DNA from: Denticeps clupeoides
Taxonomy: Eukaryota > Chordata > Actinopteri > Clupeiformes > Denticipitidae
Direction of reading: 5' to 3'
Length of the DNA stretch: 64,000 nt
NCBI RefSeq assembly: GCF_900700375.1
Contig: NW_021629794.1
Span: 1 to 64,000, forward strand
Part shown: positions 45,551 to 57,099 of the stretch, piece after piece
How positions within the stretch are numbered: position 1 is the first letter of the stretch
Layout of the letters: each line of letters starts with the position of its first letter
The notes under the pieces: model-generated
What the model was told of the DNA's origin: nothing
The model's database searches: none
Seen by the model: the letters and a program-made list of their open reading frames with translations, nothing else
Made by a program: the position numbers and the translations under genes

Positions 45551-47477
45551 TTTCCCTCTTCTGGTCTCAGCCTTTGACTGCTCACATTTAATGGGTTGGC
45601 CACCTTCTCCTTCGCTCCTCTGTCACTTTTTCCAGGGTCTCCATGGCGATCCAGCAGCTTGTCCTTCATCCGAACTCGCAGAGGTCAACATAGCATATTA
45701 GAAATAACACACACACGCACACACACACAGGCTTCATCGGTAATTGGAAACCGTGTGACGTCTCCGATGGAGAATGTCTCCGTGAAGGTAAGCTGATGTC
45801 TGGACTTCCTGTAACTCCACGACTCACATTCTGCACATTCTCCGCGCCGCGCCGCGCTCCCAGGCTGCTTCGCCTCTTTTGGAATCGTCTTTTTCGGCTT
45901 GTGAGAATTACGGCGTCGTTACACGCCACCGTCACATACGTCACAGAGGGGAATTTAACTGTCAGACATGGTTGGGATCATTTCCAGGTGGAGGACGGAC
46001 ATTTTCATCTCGTGGTCATCTGATGGCCCAGAATCCAAGGCAGTTCCGTAAAGGGATTTCGGGGTTCTAGTTCCTGTACAACTGTAGAATATTATTTGTG
46101 GCATTTTTGGGGCCTTGGACCTGGTCCTCGTAATTCCGGCGATTGTTTGGTAGTTTGGTGGACTTGCAGAACGGAGACGGGACCGCTGGGGCCAACAGCA
46201 TTGCTGCCGCAGGAATTCGTGGCCTGTTTTACATTTCGCGTCTGATAAATTATGAATCGCAAGATGACTGTGACGCGAATAAAACCCGTCTGCGCCCGCC
46301 AGTCCAACGATGTCCCTGAAATATTAAAAACCGGAGCCGGAGGGACCGGCCAGCGGACGCCATTCAAAAGCGGGCACGACAGAACCTGATTTGAAAGATG
46401 TGATGCTCTGTGTAAATATGACATTTGGGCTGATGGTGGGCCGGAGCGGGAGATCATCACAGCCGCTGAACCTGATTGGTCAGCCAGCACGATGAAGAGC
46501 CTGCTGTGACATGCTGTGACAGCGCGTGACACGTTCTGTTGCCTGAAGGGCCCCGATTGGTCCTCGTCACAAATACGATCCTCAGGGCTCGACTTCTCAT
46601 CTTCAATTACGGCGCCGCGTGACGTTTACTTTGTTTTTTTCTTTCTTCTTTAATAACCTGCTGACTGGACTTCATAGTGTTTGTGTGCGTGTGTGTGTGT
46701 ACGTGTGTGTGTGGGTGTGTGTATATGTGTGTGTGTGTACGTGTGTGTGTTTGTGTGTGTGTGCGTGTATGTGTGTGTGTATATGAAAGTGAAAGTGAAA
46801 GTGAAGTGATTGTCACACGTGATACACAGCAGCACAGCACACAGTGCACACAGTGAAATTTGTCCTCTGCATTTAACCCATCACCCTGAGTGAGCAGTGG
46901 GCAGCCATGACAAGCGCCCGGGGAGCAGTGTGTGGGGACGGTGCTTTGCTCAGTGGCACCTCAGTGGTACCTTAGCAGATCGGGATTCGAACCAGCAACC
47001 TTCTGATTACGGGGCAACTTCCTTAACCGCTAGGCCACCACTGCCCCACACACACACACACATATGTGTGTGTATGTGCGTGTATGTGTGTGTGTGCGTG
47101 CGTGTGTGTTTGTATGTGTGTGTGTATATGTGTGTGTGTGCGTGTGTGTGTTTGTTTGTGTGTATGTGTACGTGTGTGTGGGTGTGTACGTGTGTGTGTT
47201 TGTGTGTGTGTGTGTGCGCGTGCGTGTGTGTTTGTATGTGTGTGTGTATATGTGTGTGTGCGTGTGTTTGTATGTGTGTGTGTATATGTGTGTGTGTGCG
47301 TGTGTTTGTATGTGTGTGTGTGTGTGGTGTGTGTGTGTGTGTGTTTGTATGTGTGTGTATATGTGTGTGTGTGCGTGTGTGTGTATATGTGTGTGTGTGT
47401 ACGTGTGTATATGTGTGTGTGTGTGTGTGTGCGTGTGTGTGTGTTTGTATGTGTGTGTGTGCGTGTGTGTGTTTGTA

Positions 47478-47508
<31 letters not shown>

Positions 47509-47766
47509 ATGTGTGTGTGTGTGTGCGTGTGTGTGTTGGATGTGTGTGTGTGTATAGTGTGTGTGTGTGTGTGTACGTGTGTGTGTGTTTGTGTGTGTGT
47601 ATATATGTGTGTGTGTGTATGTGTGTGTATATGTGTGTGTGTGTGTGCGTGTGTGTGTGTTTGTATGTGTGTGTGTATATGTGTGTGTGTGCGTGTGTGT
47701 GTGTGTATATGTGTGTGTGTGCGTGTGTGTGTGTTTGTATGTGTGTGTGTATATGTGTGTGTGTGC

Positions 47767-47798
<32 letters not shown>

Positions 47799-50700
47799 TT
47801 ACTGTTCCCTTGACAGTGTGTAGGTCCTAAGTGCCAGTCTACACAATGCGCTCTGTAAACTGTTATGATGGATGAACGGAACATTTTTTTTTTTAATTCA
47901 TGCGGACGATCTTCCTCCCCGCCCCACTGTCCCTGCTCGTAACTCTCCGTCCCCGGGTCCATGCGTCCCCTGCAGAAAGTCGGCGTTGTGGACGGAGGTC
48001 TGTCCGGCGTGCAAGGATCCCGGGTGTAGAATGTTGGGGCGCGCGGGTTGTTTTCCATTCTAAGCGTTAAGAGAATAAAATTCTAAAGCACAGGAAGTGA
48101 GTTTACTGGAACCTTTACAACGCGTAGTAAATGGCCTTGACCTGAGCAACTCTCAGTAAGACGTCGCAGGGACAGTCCCCCCCCCGGTGAGAGTCATACT
48201 CCAGTAATGTGCGGACAGGAGGGCTGAACCAAGCATGATCTGAGGTCACGTCCGTCCCCAGACAGGTCCAGGGGACAGAGGAATGAAGCCAATGCGGGAA
48301 TGGAGGTGAGAACGTGGTCAGACTGCGTACAACGGAGCCGTAACCGGGCCTAAAGGGCTTTGACGAGTGCTGGAACACGACGGAAACCGTCTGGCCTCCG
48401 TTTCAGCCTGACCGCGATGGCCGGGAACTGAAAAAACAATGAACATGTAAAAAAAAAAAAGATAATAATTTTTCAACATGCAAAACACTTTTACCAAATT
48501 CGCACGCAGCGAAGCAGACGGAAAGGAGCGGTACTATAGGCCGCAGGTTCGCGTTTGCCACGAGCTCGATCCGACATTTCCAAGTTGCACGTTCATTATG
48601 CTAATTCGCTCTCAAGCAGCCTTGTGAACGTGAGATGGCCGCGGCGGGCGATGCCGGTTCCGCCGTGCAGGACAAGATTGGGTTCGGGGCGCCAGAGTGG
48701 TGCATTAATCAGACCAGTAATTTGTTGCCGTGACAACCGTGCTACCAGTCAAGGGCCCGTCGAGGTGGACGGTGCAGCCGACTGTTCATCCCCGCCCTTC
48801 AGCCCTCGCTCAGATGGATTAAAGAAGACGTGGCCGCTGCTCAGAGGTCACGACCCCCCAAAAGCTGACTGAGGGCTCGCCGCTGGCCATTTCGTTAACC
48901 CCCCTGTCATCACCCCAGAATGATGAGGGATGAGCACTGTGTGTGGTGGGTGGGGCGGGAAGAGGAGGACCTTTCAGCTTCATGTGTTTGCTGGTTTAGC
49001 TCCTTACATTTACATTTACAGCGTTTACCAGACGCCCTTATCCAGAGCGACTTACAGTCAGTAGTTACAGGGACAGTCCCCCCCTGGAGACACTCAGGTT
49101 TCAGTGTCTTGCTCAGGGACACGATGGTAGTAATTGGGGTTTGAACCTGGGTCTTCTGCAAGGTTATTATAGTTAACGAAAACGAACGATAAAACTAAAA
49201 CTAGAATTGAAAAAGCATTTTCGTTAACTGACATAAAGAGTTAAAAAAAAAAAAAAACTAACTGAAACGGTGGTGTGCATACTTAAACGAACTAATATTA
49301 TAGCAAAAACGTCCTTCGTTTTCGTCTTTGTAATAAGAATTAAAATCTATTTACTTCACGCTGCCAGTTTTAAGCCAGGTTTTTGACCATTATGGTAACA
49401 CGTGGTCTGTGACGTCACGTGTCCATAGTCTGTCCGTGACGCCGCCGGCTAGCGTGATGGCTGCAGCGGAAGTCGGAAGAAAGCGGAAGAAAGTCCTATT
49501 TGGGATTTCTTTGATTGTGACAGTGGCAAAAATAAAAGTAAGTGCCTTGTTGTAGAAGCAGGTGATACAATATGTGGAATACTTCTCAAGGGGAAAAACC
49601 CCACGAATCTGAAAGTCCATTTGAAAAGCTCACACAAAAAGGCGAACCAAGAGTACCTGAACAAGCTAGCCTCTCGCCCGCCCTCCCCCGAAAGAGAAGC
49701 GGTAGCCAGGCCAGGTAACATGGGAAAGGAACGTGATACTACAGCATCCATAATGGACCAAGTAGCTGCCTGCTAGTAAATACGCAGGAACACCACAAAT
49801 GAGAAGAAGCGTTGGTAAATCTGTTTATTAAGACTGGAATGTCTACACGACTGTGTGGCTCGATTACCTTCAAAAAGTTCACCACTTCACTCGAACCAAA
49901 ATTCAAAACACCCGGAGCTGCAAGAGTCAATAACCTTATCGGAGCTAAGATGGATAAGGCTATTCTGGTGATTTTGATTCATGCACCTGACAAATATCCT
50001 AATTTACAAAAAAAAAAAAACTAAAACTAACACTGTAACTAATAAAAACTAAACTAAAACTAAGCAATTTCAAAATATCAAAACTAATAAAAACTAGTAA
50101 ATCTGCCTCTAAAAACTAATTAAAACTAACTGAATTTGAAAAAAAAAATCTAAACGAAATAAAAACTAAAACTAATGAAAAATCCAAAACTATTATTACT
50201 ATGGTCTTCTGGTTCGCAGGTGGGTGTCTTACCCACTAGGCTACCAGCACCCGTCACCACCTGCTGCCGAACACACAGCTGTATTCACATCTTTATGTGC
50301 GTATAAAGTATGTACGACCATACGGTCATTTCTTATACATTCTCTTGTAAGATCACATCATATTCACTTTGGTTCCTTATTGCCTTTTATCAACATTTTG
50401 AAAGTGAAGTGATTGTGAGACACTGCAGCACGGCACACGGTGACACGTGTCCTCTGTATTTAACCATCGCCCTTGGTGAGCAGTGGGCACCATGACAAGC
50501 GCCCGGGGAGCAGCGTGTGGGGACGGGACCTTCATCAAGGGGACCTCGGTGGCACCTTCTGATTACGGGTCCACTTCCGTACCTGCTAGGCCACCACTAT
50601 GCCTGCAACAATAAAGTGCATAATAACAATATAGTTAAGTGCATAACAAGAAATTTCACTTGCATTCTATTTTGTGGTTGTGTATTTGCATCTTGCATCC

Positions 50701-53700
50701 GCCTGACATCGTGAGAGTCGGAGAGACCTTGAGTGCTGACCTCAGCACCTGAAGAGACAGGACAGGACAGTCTGAATGTCCCTCTGGAGAACTGCCACGG
50801 TGCTGCCGAACTGACTGTGACCAGACGTGCTGGAGTGGAGACGTGCTGTGATGAAAGCCTGTCCCGCTGGGACCTTATTTATTAAGTCAGCTGATTTAAA
50901 CACAATTTACAGTAAATTAATTAAGGCTGTCAGCTGTATGGAGGGCTATTAATACCAAAACTAAATACATCACTAAAATAATACATAATAAAATGTCATG
51001 GGGAAATCATTCGTTCTGCATGACAGTAAAAACTGAAAATAATATTGAAATATTTCCCAATCTTTTAAAAATGTGTGCTCATTCAGGGCATCAGATTTGT
51101 CTCTGTCACTGTTCCCTGATCTTGGTCCTTTCCAACATGGAGCTACTACGGGTGGGCAGCAGAGCTGCTAAGATGCGGAGCCTGAATATGTAGTGGGTGA
51201 AGCGGAGCAATTTATGAAGGTAGTTGGAGTTATTTCTGCATTTTACCAATATGGCAGAACGCATGAATGGCAGCGCGACGTGGGACACGACACAAGCAAG
51301 ATGAGTGTTAGTTCTAAATATTTAATTCATTAGTAATAACTTATTAGTAATAAGTAATAACATGTAATTAATAATTCATGGCACATTTTATTATTTTATT
51401 GTTGATGTATTTTTTTAATTTTGCCACTCATAGCACTCCATACAAATGATTCCTTACCTTTGTCAATAGTGTGATTAATTAGTTAATTTACATGTATTAC
51501 AATCCAGAGCTTTCATGTTCCCATCAATGAAGTTCTGGTTCTGGTTATCAGTTCTGGTTCTGGGATCCAGTGGAGGTAACGTAGCAGTGTGGTGGTGTGG
51601 AGAAGTTGGGAAGGTGCTGCTGGGTTCTGTATTAGTTGTAGAGGCCTGATGGAGCAGATTCTGGGATCCAGTGGAGGTAACGTAGCAGTGTGGAGGTGTG
51701 GAGAAGTTGGGAAGGTGCTGCTGGGTTCTGTATTAGTTGTAGGGGCCGGATGGAGCAGATTCTGGGATCCAGTGGACGTAACGTAGCAGTGTGGAGGTGT
51801 GGAGAAGTTGGGAAGGTGCTGCTGGGTTCTGTATTTGTTGCAGAGGTCTGATGGAGCAGATTCTGGGATTTTGGGATCCAGTGGAGGTAACGTAGCAGTG
51901 TGGTGGTGTGGAGAAGTTGGGAAGGTGCTGCTGTGTTCTGTATTAGTTGTAGAGGCCTGATGGAGCAGATTTTGGGATCCAGTGGAGGTAACGTAGCAGT
52001 GTGGAGGTGTGGAGAAGTTGGGAAGGTGCTGCTGGGTTCTGTATTTGTTGCAGAGGTCTGATGGAGCAGATTCTGGGATTTTGGGATCCAGTGGAGGTAA
52101 TGTAGCAGTGTGGTGGTGTGGAGAAGTTGGGAAGGTGCTGCTGGGTTCTGTATTAGTTGTAGAGGCCGGATGGAGCAGATTCTAGGATCCAGTGGAGGTA
52201 ACGTAGCAGTGTGGTGGTGTGGAGAAGTTGGGAAGGTGCTGCTGGGTTCTGTATTAGTTGTAGAGGCCTGATGGAGCAGATTCTGGGATCCAGTGGAGGT
52301 AACGTAGCAGTGTGGAGGTGTGGAGAAGTTGGGAAGGTGCTGCTGGGTTCTGTATTAGTTGTAGGGGCCGGATGGAGCAGATTCTGGGATCCAGTGGACG
52401 TAACGTAGCAGTGTGGAGGTGTGGAGAAGTTGGGAAGGTGCTGCTGGGTTCTGTATTTGTTGCAGAGGTCTGATGGAGCAGATTCTGGGATTTTGGGATC
52501 CAGTGGAGGTAACGTAGCAGTGTGGTGGTGTGGAGAAGTTGGGAAGGTGCTGCTGGGTTCTGTATTTGTTGCAGAGGTCTGATGGAGCAGATTCTGGGAT
52601 TTTGGGATCCAGTGGAGGTAACGTAGCAGTGTGGTGGTGTGGAGAAGTTGGGAAGGTGCTGCTGTGTTCTGTATTAGTTGTAGAGGCCTGATGGAGCAGA
52701 TTCTGGGATCCAGTGGAGGGAACGTAGCAGTGTGGTGGTGTGGAGAAGTTGGGAAGGTGCTGCTGAGTTCTGTATTAGTTGTAGAGGCCTGATGGAGCAG
52801 ATTCTGGGATCCAGTGGAGGTAACGTAGCAGTGTGGAGGTGTGGAGAAGTTGGGAAGGTGCTGCTGGGTTCTGTATTAGTTGTAGAGGCCTGATGGAGCA
52901 GATTCTGGGATCCAGTAGAGGTAACGTAGCAGTGTGGAGGTGTGGAGAAGTTGGGAAGGTGCTGCTGGGTTCTGTATTTGTTGCAGAGGTCTGATGGAGC
53001 AGATTCTGGGATTTTGGGATCCAGTGGAGGTAATGTAGCAGTGTGGTGGTGTGGAGAAGTTGGGAAGGTGCTGCTGGGTTCTGTATTAGTTGTAGAGGCC
53101 GGATGGAGCAGATTCTGGGATCCAGTGGAGGTAACGTAGCAGTGTGGTGGTGTGGAGAAGTTGGGAAGGTGCTGCTGGGTTCTGTATTAGTTGTAGAGGC
53201 ATGATGGAGCAGATTCTGGGATCCAGTGGAGGGAACGTAGCAGTGTGGAGGTGTGGTTCTGCTGCTGGGTTCTGTATGAGCTTCCGACGCCGTTTCCGAC
53301 ATTTAAAACTTAACGTGTACATTTCTCCAAATGTTAAATTAATACAAGCGTTATATCCAGTTCTAACAGATAACTGATCTAACTCTGAGCTACTGCAGGG
53401 CCCGCGGTGGAGAAGTGGGGTGGTGCGCTGCTGCGGTAACGTGGGAAAAGCATGTGGCACCTGATGAGGTCCAGAAACCAGACGGAGCTAAACCCCGGTG
53501 AGGGATTTTAGTTTTTGGAACCAGAATTATTCATCTCTGCTTGTTTGTGTGACCTCAACATTACAGCCACGAGGCCATTTTTACTTTTATAAAAATTCAT
53601 CTCTCTGTGGTGGGCTGGTTGTGCACGAATCCCTGCAGCACAGCACGTGGTGGCACCACGAATTGTTGGGAATATAAGGAAGCGGAGCCGTGGTCAGAAG

Positions 53701-55300
53701 GTTGTCGTGTCACCCGCGCGCCGAATGCTGCGTTTCTCCACCTTGGTGGGCAGTGGGCACCATGACAGGTGCCCGGGGAGCAGCGTGTGGGGACAGGACC
53801 TTCATCACGGGGACCTCAGTGGCACCTGATGACAACACTCGCCTCTGAACCAGAAGCCCATGAAATGGAACCGCCGAATCCAGTTTGTCCCGGTGCAGGA
53901 GGAAGCAGAGCGATGGACAGTCAGGCATTAAAAGCAGATGAGGGCGTGACAGTGCCGGGGTCGGGTGTGTGACGTCAGTGATGACAGTGTTTACGCTCCT
54001 GTCTGCTCCGTGCGGTTAACCCTGAGGCTTCTGGGATCCGTCTTCTTTCCCCCCTTCCATTCCTTTAAAGGTGCTCGTCATTGTCCTAGTCGCTCACATT
54101 CGTTTCTGGAATCTGTTCGTGACCAATGACACCAGACCTGAGACACACCGTTAAATCCAGAGGAGGAGCCCCGCCCGCCCGCCCCCCACGAAAAAAAACC
54201 CCGTATAAATCCACACGGAAGGCCGTCTGTGAGACGCGGCACTGCAGCACTTCTTTTCTTCATCTTCACCTTCTGTCCCTTCTTCTTCTCGTTCCTCCAG
54301 GACCGGGAGCTGAGGCCGGAGGAAATCGATGGTGAGTTCCTGCTAGTGGTCCCTGAGCAGGACACTTGACCCTGAGTGTCTCCAGGGGGACCGTCCCCCT
54401 GGCCCTACTAATGCCGTGAATGTACATGGTGCTGAATCGTCTCCTCTCGACGTATTTAGAGTTGCGAGAAGCCTTCAGGGAGTTTGATAAGGACAAGGAC
54501 GGCTTCATCGGCTGCAAGGACCTGGGCAACTGCATGAGGACCATGGGCTACATGCCGACAGAGATGGAGCTGATCGAACTGAGCCAGCAGATCAACATGA
54601 ATCGTGAGTGAGAACGTTCCTACACTGCTGGGATGGATCCAGCAGGTCCAGGATGGAAAGATCTCCCGGTCCTATTTTCACTCATTCACGATTTTCACTT
54701 ATAATTTAAACCGAGAGAAATATGACAAAAACTGTCTGTCGTCTGTCTGTCCTTCGGTCAGTGGGCGGCCACGTGGACTTTGACGACTTCGTGGAGCTCA
54801 TGGGTCCCAAGCTGCTGGCTGAGACGGCGGACATGATCGGGGTGAAGGAGCTCAGGGACGCCTTTAAAGAGGTGACCGAGCTACTGCGGCCGCTACGCCT
54901 GCTAAAGCCGGGCGCCTGTCTCATTCTGTCTCGTCCCTGTCTCCTCGGCAGTTCGATACCAACGGAGACGGTGAGATCAGCACGGCGGAGCTCAGGGAGG
55001 CCATGAGGAAGCTCCTCGGGCAGCAGGTGAGATGCCTTCACGTTTTCCCTGAACGTACAGACATGAAGTCCACTGACGTTATATTATTAGCACTCACGGT
55101 TCTCCTCGTCTAGGTTGGTCACAGGGACCTAGAGGATATTTTACGAGACATCGATCTGAACGGGGACGGGAGAGTAGACTTTGAGGGTGAGCCATGATGC
55201 TTCCGCAGTCAAATTTGTATTATGGTTTGGACAAGAGTTGACTGTTTTCTCACCGTGGTCGCGTCCCTTTCCAGAGTTTGTCCGCATGATGTCTCGCTGA
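42543..55300 (+). CDS. cabp1: Calcium-binding protein 1, long caldendrin form
   Basis: Seven coding exons, 42543-42965, 54301-54331, 54460-54603, 54762-54871, 54952-55026, 55114-55186 and 55275-55300, give 293 codons in frame. Exon 1 carries the caldendrin-specific N-terminus: [16 protein letters not shown] and a final SVFGQ that align with human caldendrin. The remaining exons are the calmodulin-like core. EF-hand 1 loop is at 161-172 (DKDKDGFIG), EF-hand 2 is degenerate ([11 protein letters not shown]) as known for CaBP1, EF-hand 3 is at 238-249 and EF-hand 4 at 275-286, ending EFVRMMSR. The protein modulates neuronal calcium channels and IP3 receptors in place of calmodulin. Odd: residues 68-92 are histidine-rich. 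Intron 1 spans 11.3 kb, intron 4 only 80 bp. The short-isoform first exon (MGNC-type) was not found. Confidence 0.93.
42744..42818 (+). repeat. CAC/CAT trinucleotide run coding for poly-histidine in cabp1 exon 1
   Basis: CACCGCCACCACCACCATC and similar triplets encode about 17 His residues within 25, broken by Arg. The mix of CAC and CAT codons means it is not a pure triplet expansion. Confidence 0.9.
43313..43600 (+). mobile_element. Internally deleted Tc1-type transposon in cabp1 intron 1
   Basis: The left end CAGTACCGGCCTGTGGTTTG..ACACCTTCTCATTCAA is the end sequence of a common fish Tc1 element. Inside is [14 protein letters not shown], a piece of its transposase, then GGAACTCCTTCAAGACTG. 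The segment AAGTACAGAACTCCACGTGT near the right is the inverted partner of the one at about 43407-43430. The right terminus is lost in a GTAGTCGT-rich stretch. Confidence 0.8.
43925..44315. repeat. Dispersed GT/CA microsatellites in cabp1 intron 1
   Basis: GT run at 43925-43941, CA run at 43974-44000, and GT runs near 44098 and 44295-44314. Confidence 0.88.
44482..45312. repeat. 830 bp TG array with TAC/TAT interruptions
   Basis: Alternating purine-pyrimidine sequence made of (GT)n with regular TACGTG, TATATG and TTTATGTACG interruptions. The interruptions repeat in longer blocks (for example TTTATGTACGTG...TACGTGTATGTGTATATG), with the last two blocks almost identical at a spacing of about 180 bp. 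Open frames in all plus-strand phases here are artefacts. Confidence 0.95.
45397..45550. repeat. GA and CA microsatellites in cabp1 intron 1
   Basis: (GA)n at 45397-45435 and (CA)n at about 45513-45551, separated by unique sequence. Confidence 0.92.
46680..46784. repeat. GT microsatellite left of a SINE
   Basis: GT-rich alternating run with TACGTG and TATATG words, ending where the SINE tail (GAAAGTGAAAGTGAAG) begins. Confidence 0.92.
46785..47046 (-). mobile_element. SINE family B, full length, between two GT arrays
   Basis: Tail GAAAGTGAAAGTGAAGTG, body CACACAGTGCACACAGTG, GCATTTAACCCATCACCC, and head complement GGGATTCGAACCAGCAACC and CCGCTAGGCCACCACTGCCCC. It is one of the best preserved copies in the window. 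Confidence 0.92.
47047..47800. repeat. 750 bp GT array right of a SINE
   Basis: Opens with a CA run, meets ATATGT and turns into GT, so it starts with a perfect inverted CA/GT turn at about 47047-47070. It then continues as (GT)n with TATATG, GCGTG and TTTGTATG words in repeated blocks. The plus and minus open frames of 250-340 codons here are artefacts. Confidence 0.94.
47810..49000. other. cabp1 intron 1 stretch without recognised features
   Basis: No exon with flanking splice sites and no transposon was recognised, apart from a scrap of SINE family A wording (CAGGGACAGTCCCCC) near 48167. Confidence 0.45.
49008..50252 (-). mobile_element. SINE family A split by a hAT insertion
   Basis: The tail half is at 49008-49158 and the head half at 50204-50252 (GTCTTCTGGTTCGCAGG...ACCCACTAGGCTACCAGC). 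The two halves join into one ordinary SINE once the intervening element and one copy of the 8 bp repeat are set aside. Confidence 0.92.
49159..50203 (+). mobile_element. hAT DNA transposon with perfect 8 bp target duplication
   Basis: The 1045 bp element starts CAAGGTTATTATAGTTAACG and ends AAAACTATTATTACTATG, imperfect inverted ends. GTCTTCTG flanks it on both sides (49151-49158 and 50204-50211), the 8 bp target duplication of hAT elements. Inside, plus-strand pieces read DFFDCDSG, then [18 protein letters not shown], the second half of a BED zinc finger, and a bit of the following linker. The catalytic part is absent, so it is a non-autonomous or decayed copy. The subterminal regions are strongly AT-rich with many AAACTAA words. 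Confidence 0.88.
50402..50600 (-). mobile_element. SINE family B in cabp1 intron 1
   Basis: GTGAAGTGATTGTGAGACAC tail, GTGAGCAGTGGGCACCATG body, GCGTGTGGGGACGGGACC, and head complement GCTAGGCCACCACT. The box B part is deleted. Confidence 0.85.
50610..51550. other. cabp1 intron 1 stretch without recognised features
   Basis: AT-rich sequence; no exon or element recognised. Confidence 0.45.
51555..53275. repeat. Minisatellite of ~101-111 bp units with a 622 bp super-unit
   Basis: About 17 units, each containing GGGATCCAGTGGAGGTAACG, GGTGTGGAGAAGTTGGGAAGG, GTGCTGCTGGGTTCTGTATT and GATGGAGCAGATTCTGGGAT (listed as separate words). Some units carry an extra TTTTGGGAT, making 101 and 111 bp forms. 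The block at 51589-51786 recurs unchanged in translation at 52211-52408, a spacing of 622 bp, or about six units, so the array has higher-order duplication. It lies in cabp1 intron 1, about 1 kb before exon 2. Confidence 0.94.
53635..53830 (-). mobile_element. Degraded SINE family B
   Basis: GCAGCACAGCACGTGGTG at the left and GGTGGGCAGTGGGCACCATG, GCAGCGTGTGGGGACAGG, GGACCTCAGTGGCACC at the right, with rearranged sequence between them. Confidence 0.65.
54337..54425 (+). mobile_element. SINE family A fragment in cabp1 intron 2
   Basis: GTCCCTGAGCAGGACACTTG, CTGAGTGTCTCCAGGGGGAC and a tail scrap AATGCCGTGAATGTAC, within the 128 bp intron between exons 2 and 3. Confidence 0.75.
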
Positions 55301-56260
55301 AACGACACTCCTGCTCCCGAGGCTAGAGGCCACATTACATTCTCCTGACTCTGAGCCGACCGTCCTGAGGATGCGAACTGGAACCCTGCAGGGACGAAGA
55401 ACCCAGTTGCTCTTCACCGCTCTTCCCCAACAATCTCCACCTGCCATTCGTAGCACTTTTCTGACCCACCAAAAACCACCTGTCCTCTCTGTGCTCGTGC
55501 GAGACGGAGAAAATGGTGTTTCCCAAGGCAATATGACGTCCTGTGAGATGTTCCTTCTTCTCCGTGTATATGTGTGTGGTAGAGTCCTTGTCTGTTGACC
55601 TACTCTGTGACTTGTATTGATGGTGCGTAATAGGAAGTAGGAAGTGCAGCAGAAAGAAGACCCCCCCATGTGGCATGTAGGTTCTTCACCATACGTGGAC
55701 TGATCTTTGGCCTTCCCGTGTTCTAGAATGCGGTTTACAACCGCCGTGCGTGTGATCTGATCACACGATGTCCTGGCCTGGTACTGTATCTCCTCCCCGA
55801 CCCTGGACGGTGTACTCCCCACTGTTAACCGCGCCTGTGTTCCGTGCGTTTTCGTGTACAGTGTTTGCCGTTGGCGTCTTTTTTAAAATTGTCATTTGCA
55901 TGCCAAACCATGACGCTCATTTGCACTCGTGTAAAACAGTAGACTCCGAGTCTTGAAGACAGTTCGTTGTACATAATATTGTGTGTGTCTTTAAATCCGC
56001 CCACTGGCGTGGTGTATAACACGAACAGAACATTTTCTATGGATGGAACAGTTGTCATGGCAACAGTCTCCTGTTGGGACAGCTTCTGAACTTCTTCTCT
56101 TTTTGTAATAGGCTACGATATGGCCGCCATTAAAACCCCCTGAAAGTTGCTGCTTTTGTTGGCACTGAACAAACACAGTTTTATTTTAGGGTGAAGCAAG
56201 GGGGATATTTCACTGGAGCCACATTCCCATAACACCATTAAATAAAAATGAACACCGAAG
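55301..56260 (+). other. Presumed cabp1 3' UTR and end
   Basis: No reading frame of note. ATTAAATAAAAATG near 56238 contains AATAAA and could be the poly(A) signal. The boundary is a guess. Confidence 0.4.
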
Positions 56261-56611
56261 TCCTCAGGTGTCAGGTGATGGCCCAACGATCACGTCTGTG
56301 GACACTCGTGCCGCCAGGGAGAATGGACACGGGATGGATGGATTTTTAATCGTCCGTATATACCGATGACAAGGGCGCGACCTCAGGAAAGGCAGGTGAC
56401 GTGTTCAGCTACTGCCACCTAGCTGCAGTCGCCCCAGGCTTATTGCTGCTTCACTTTTAGTCCGACTTTTTTTTAGTTCTTGGTCAGAGCTGAGAGGTTT
56501 TATCATGCGACACGTAAACCGCATCTCACACGCTTTCCTTCGGCCCATTCAAAATGTCTACCTCTCATATAATTTGCTTGTCAAAGTTTTAGATAGAAAA
56601 GCATGAAAGAA

Positions 56612-56800
56612 TTACATTTACGGCATTTATCAGATGCCCTTATCCAGAGCGACTTACAATCAGTAGTTACAGGGACAGTCCCCCCGGAGCAACTTAGGGT
56701 TAAGTGTCTTGCTCAGGGACACAATGGTAGTAAGCAGGATTTGAACCCGGGTCTTCTGGTTAATAGGTAAGTGTCTAACCCGCTAGGCCACTACCACTAC
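56612..56800 (-). mobile_element. SINE family A between cabp1 and mlec
   Basis: TTACATTTACGGCATTTATC tail, GGAGCAACTTAGGGTTAAG, GGATTTGAACCCGGG box B complement, CGCTAGGCCACTACCACTACC head complement. Confidence 0.9.
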
Positions 56801-57099
56801 CATATGGGTATCAATCCAAATCATTACATCTAACGTGTTTCCAGTTGGACTCATTTTGCGAAGAGAAATGTTTACAAGGTGTAGCCTATTAGGGAGAAAA
56901 ATCTTGATATCTCAGTGTGACCGTGGGAGAACACAGTGGTGGAAACGGCAAAGACACACACATTCAGGTCATTGTTTCAAAAAAAGCCCAATTATTAGAA
57001 GCAGTTTTTCTTTTTTCAAAATTCCAATAGTTGAATTGCGATTTTCAGCTGTTTCTCGAATTTCCGGGGGCATTTGTCACAACACGGTTGGCCTTCTGA

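Noticed and set aside
45768-45788. Alternative first exon for short cabp1 isoforms
   Set aside because: A short ATG frame ends at a GT donor-like site, but its residues do not match the known MGNC-type N-terminus of short CaBP1.
47030-48058. Minus-strand frame of 342 codons rich in His and Thr
   Set aside because: Mostly the complement of the GT array; no start context, domain or splice support.
52775-53460. Regularly spaced repeats that might suggest a CRISPR-like array, and repeated open frames
   Set aside because: Units are contiguous with no unique spacers, and the DNA is vertebrate; this is a minisatellite.
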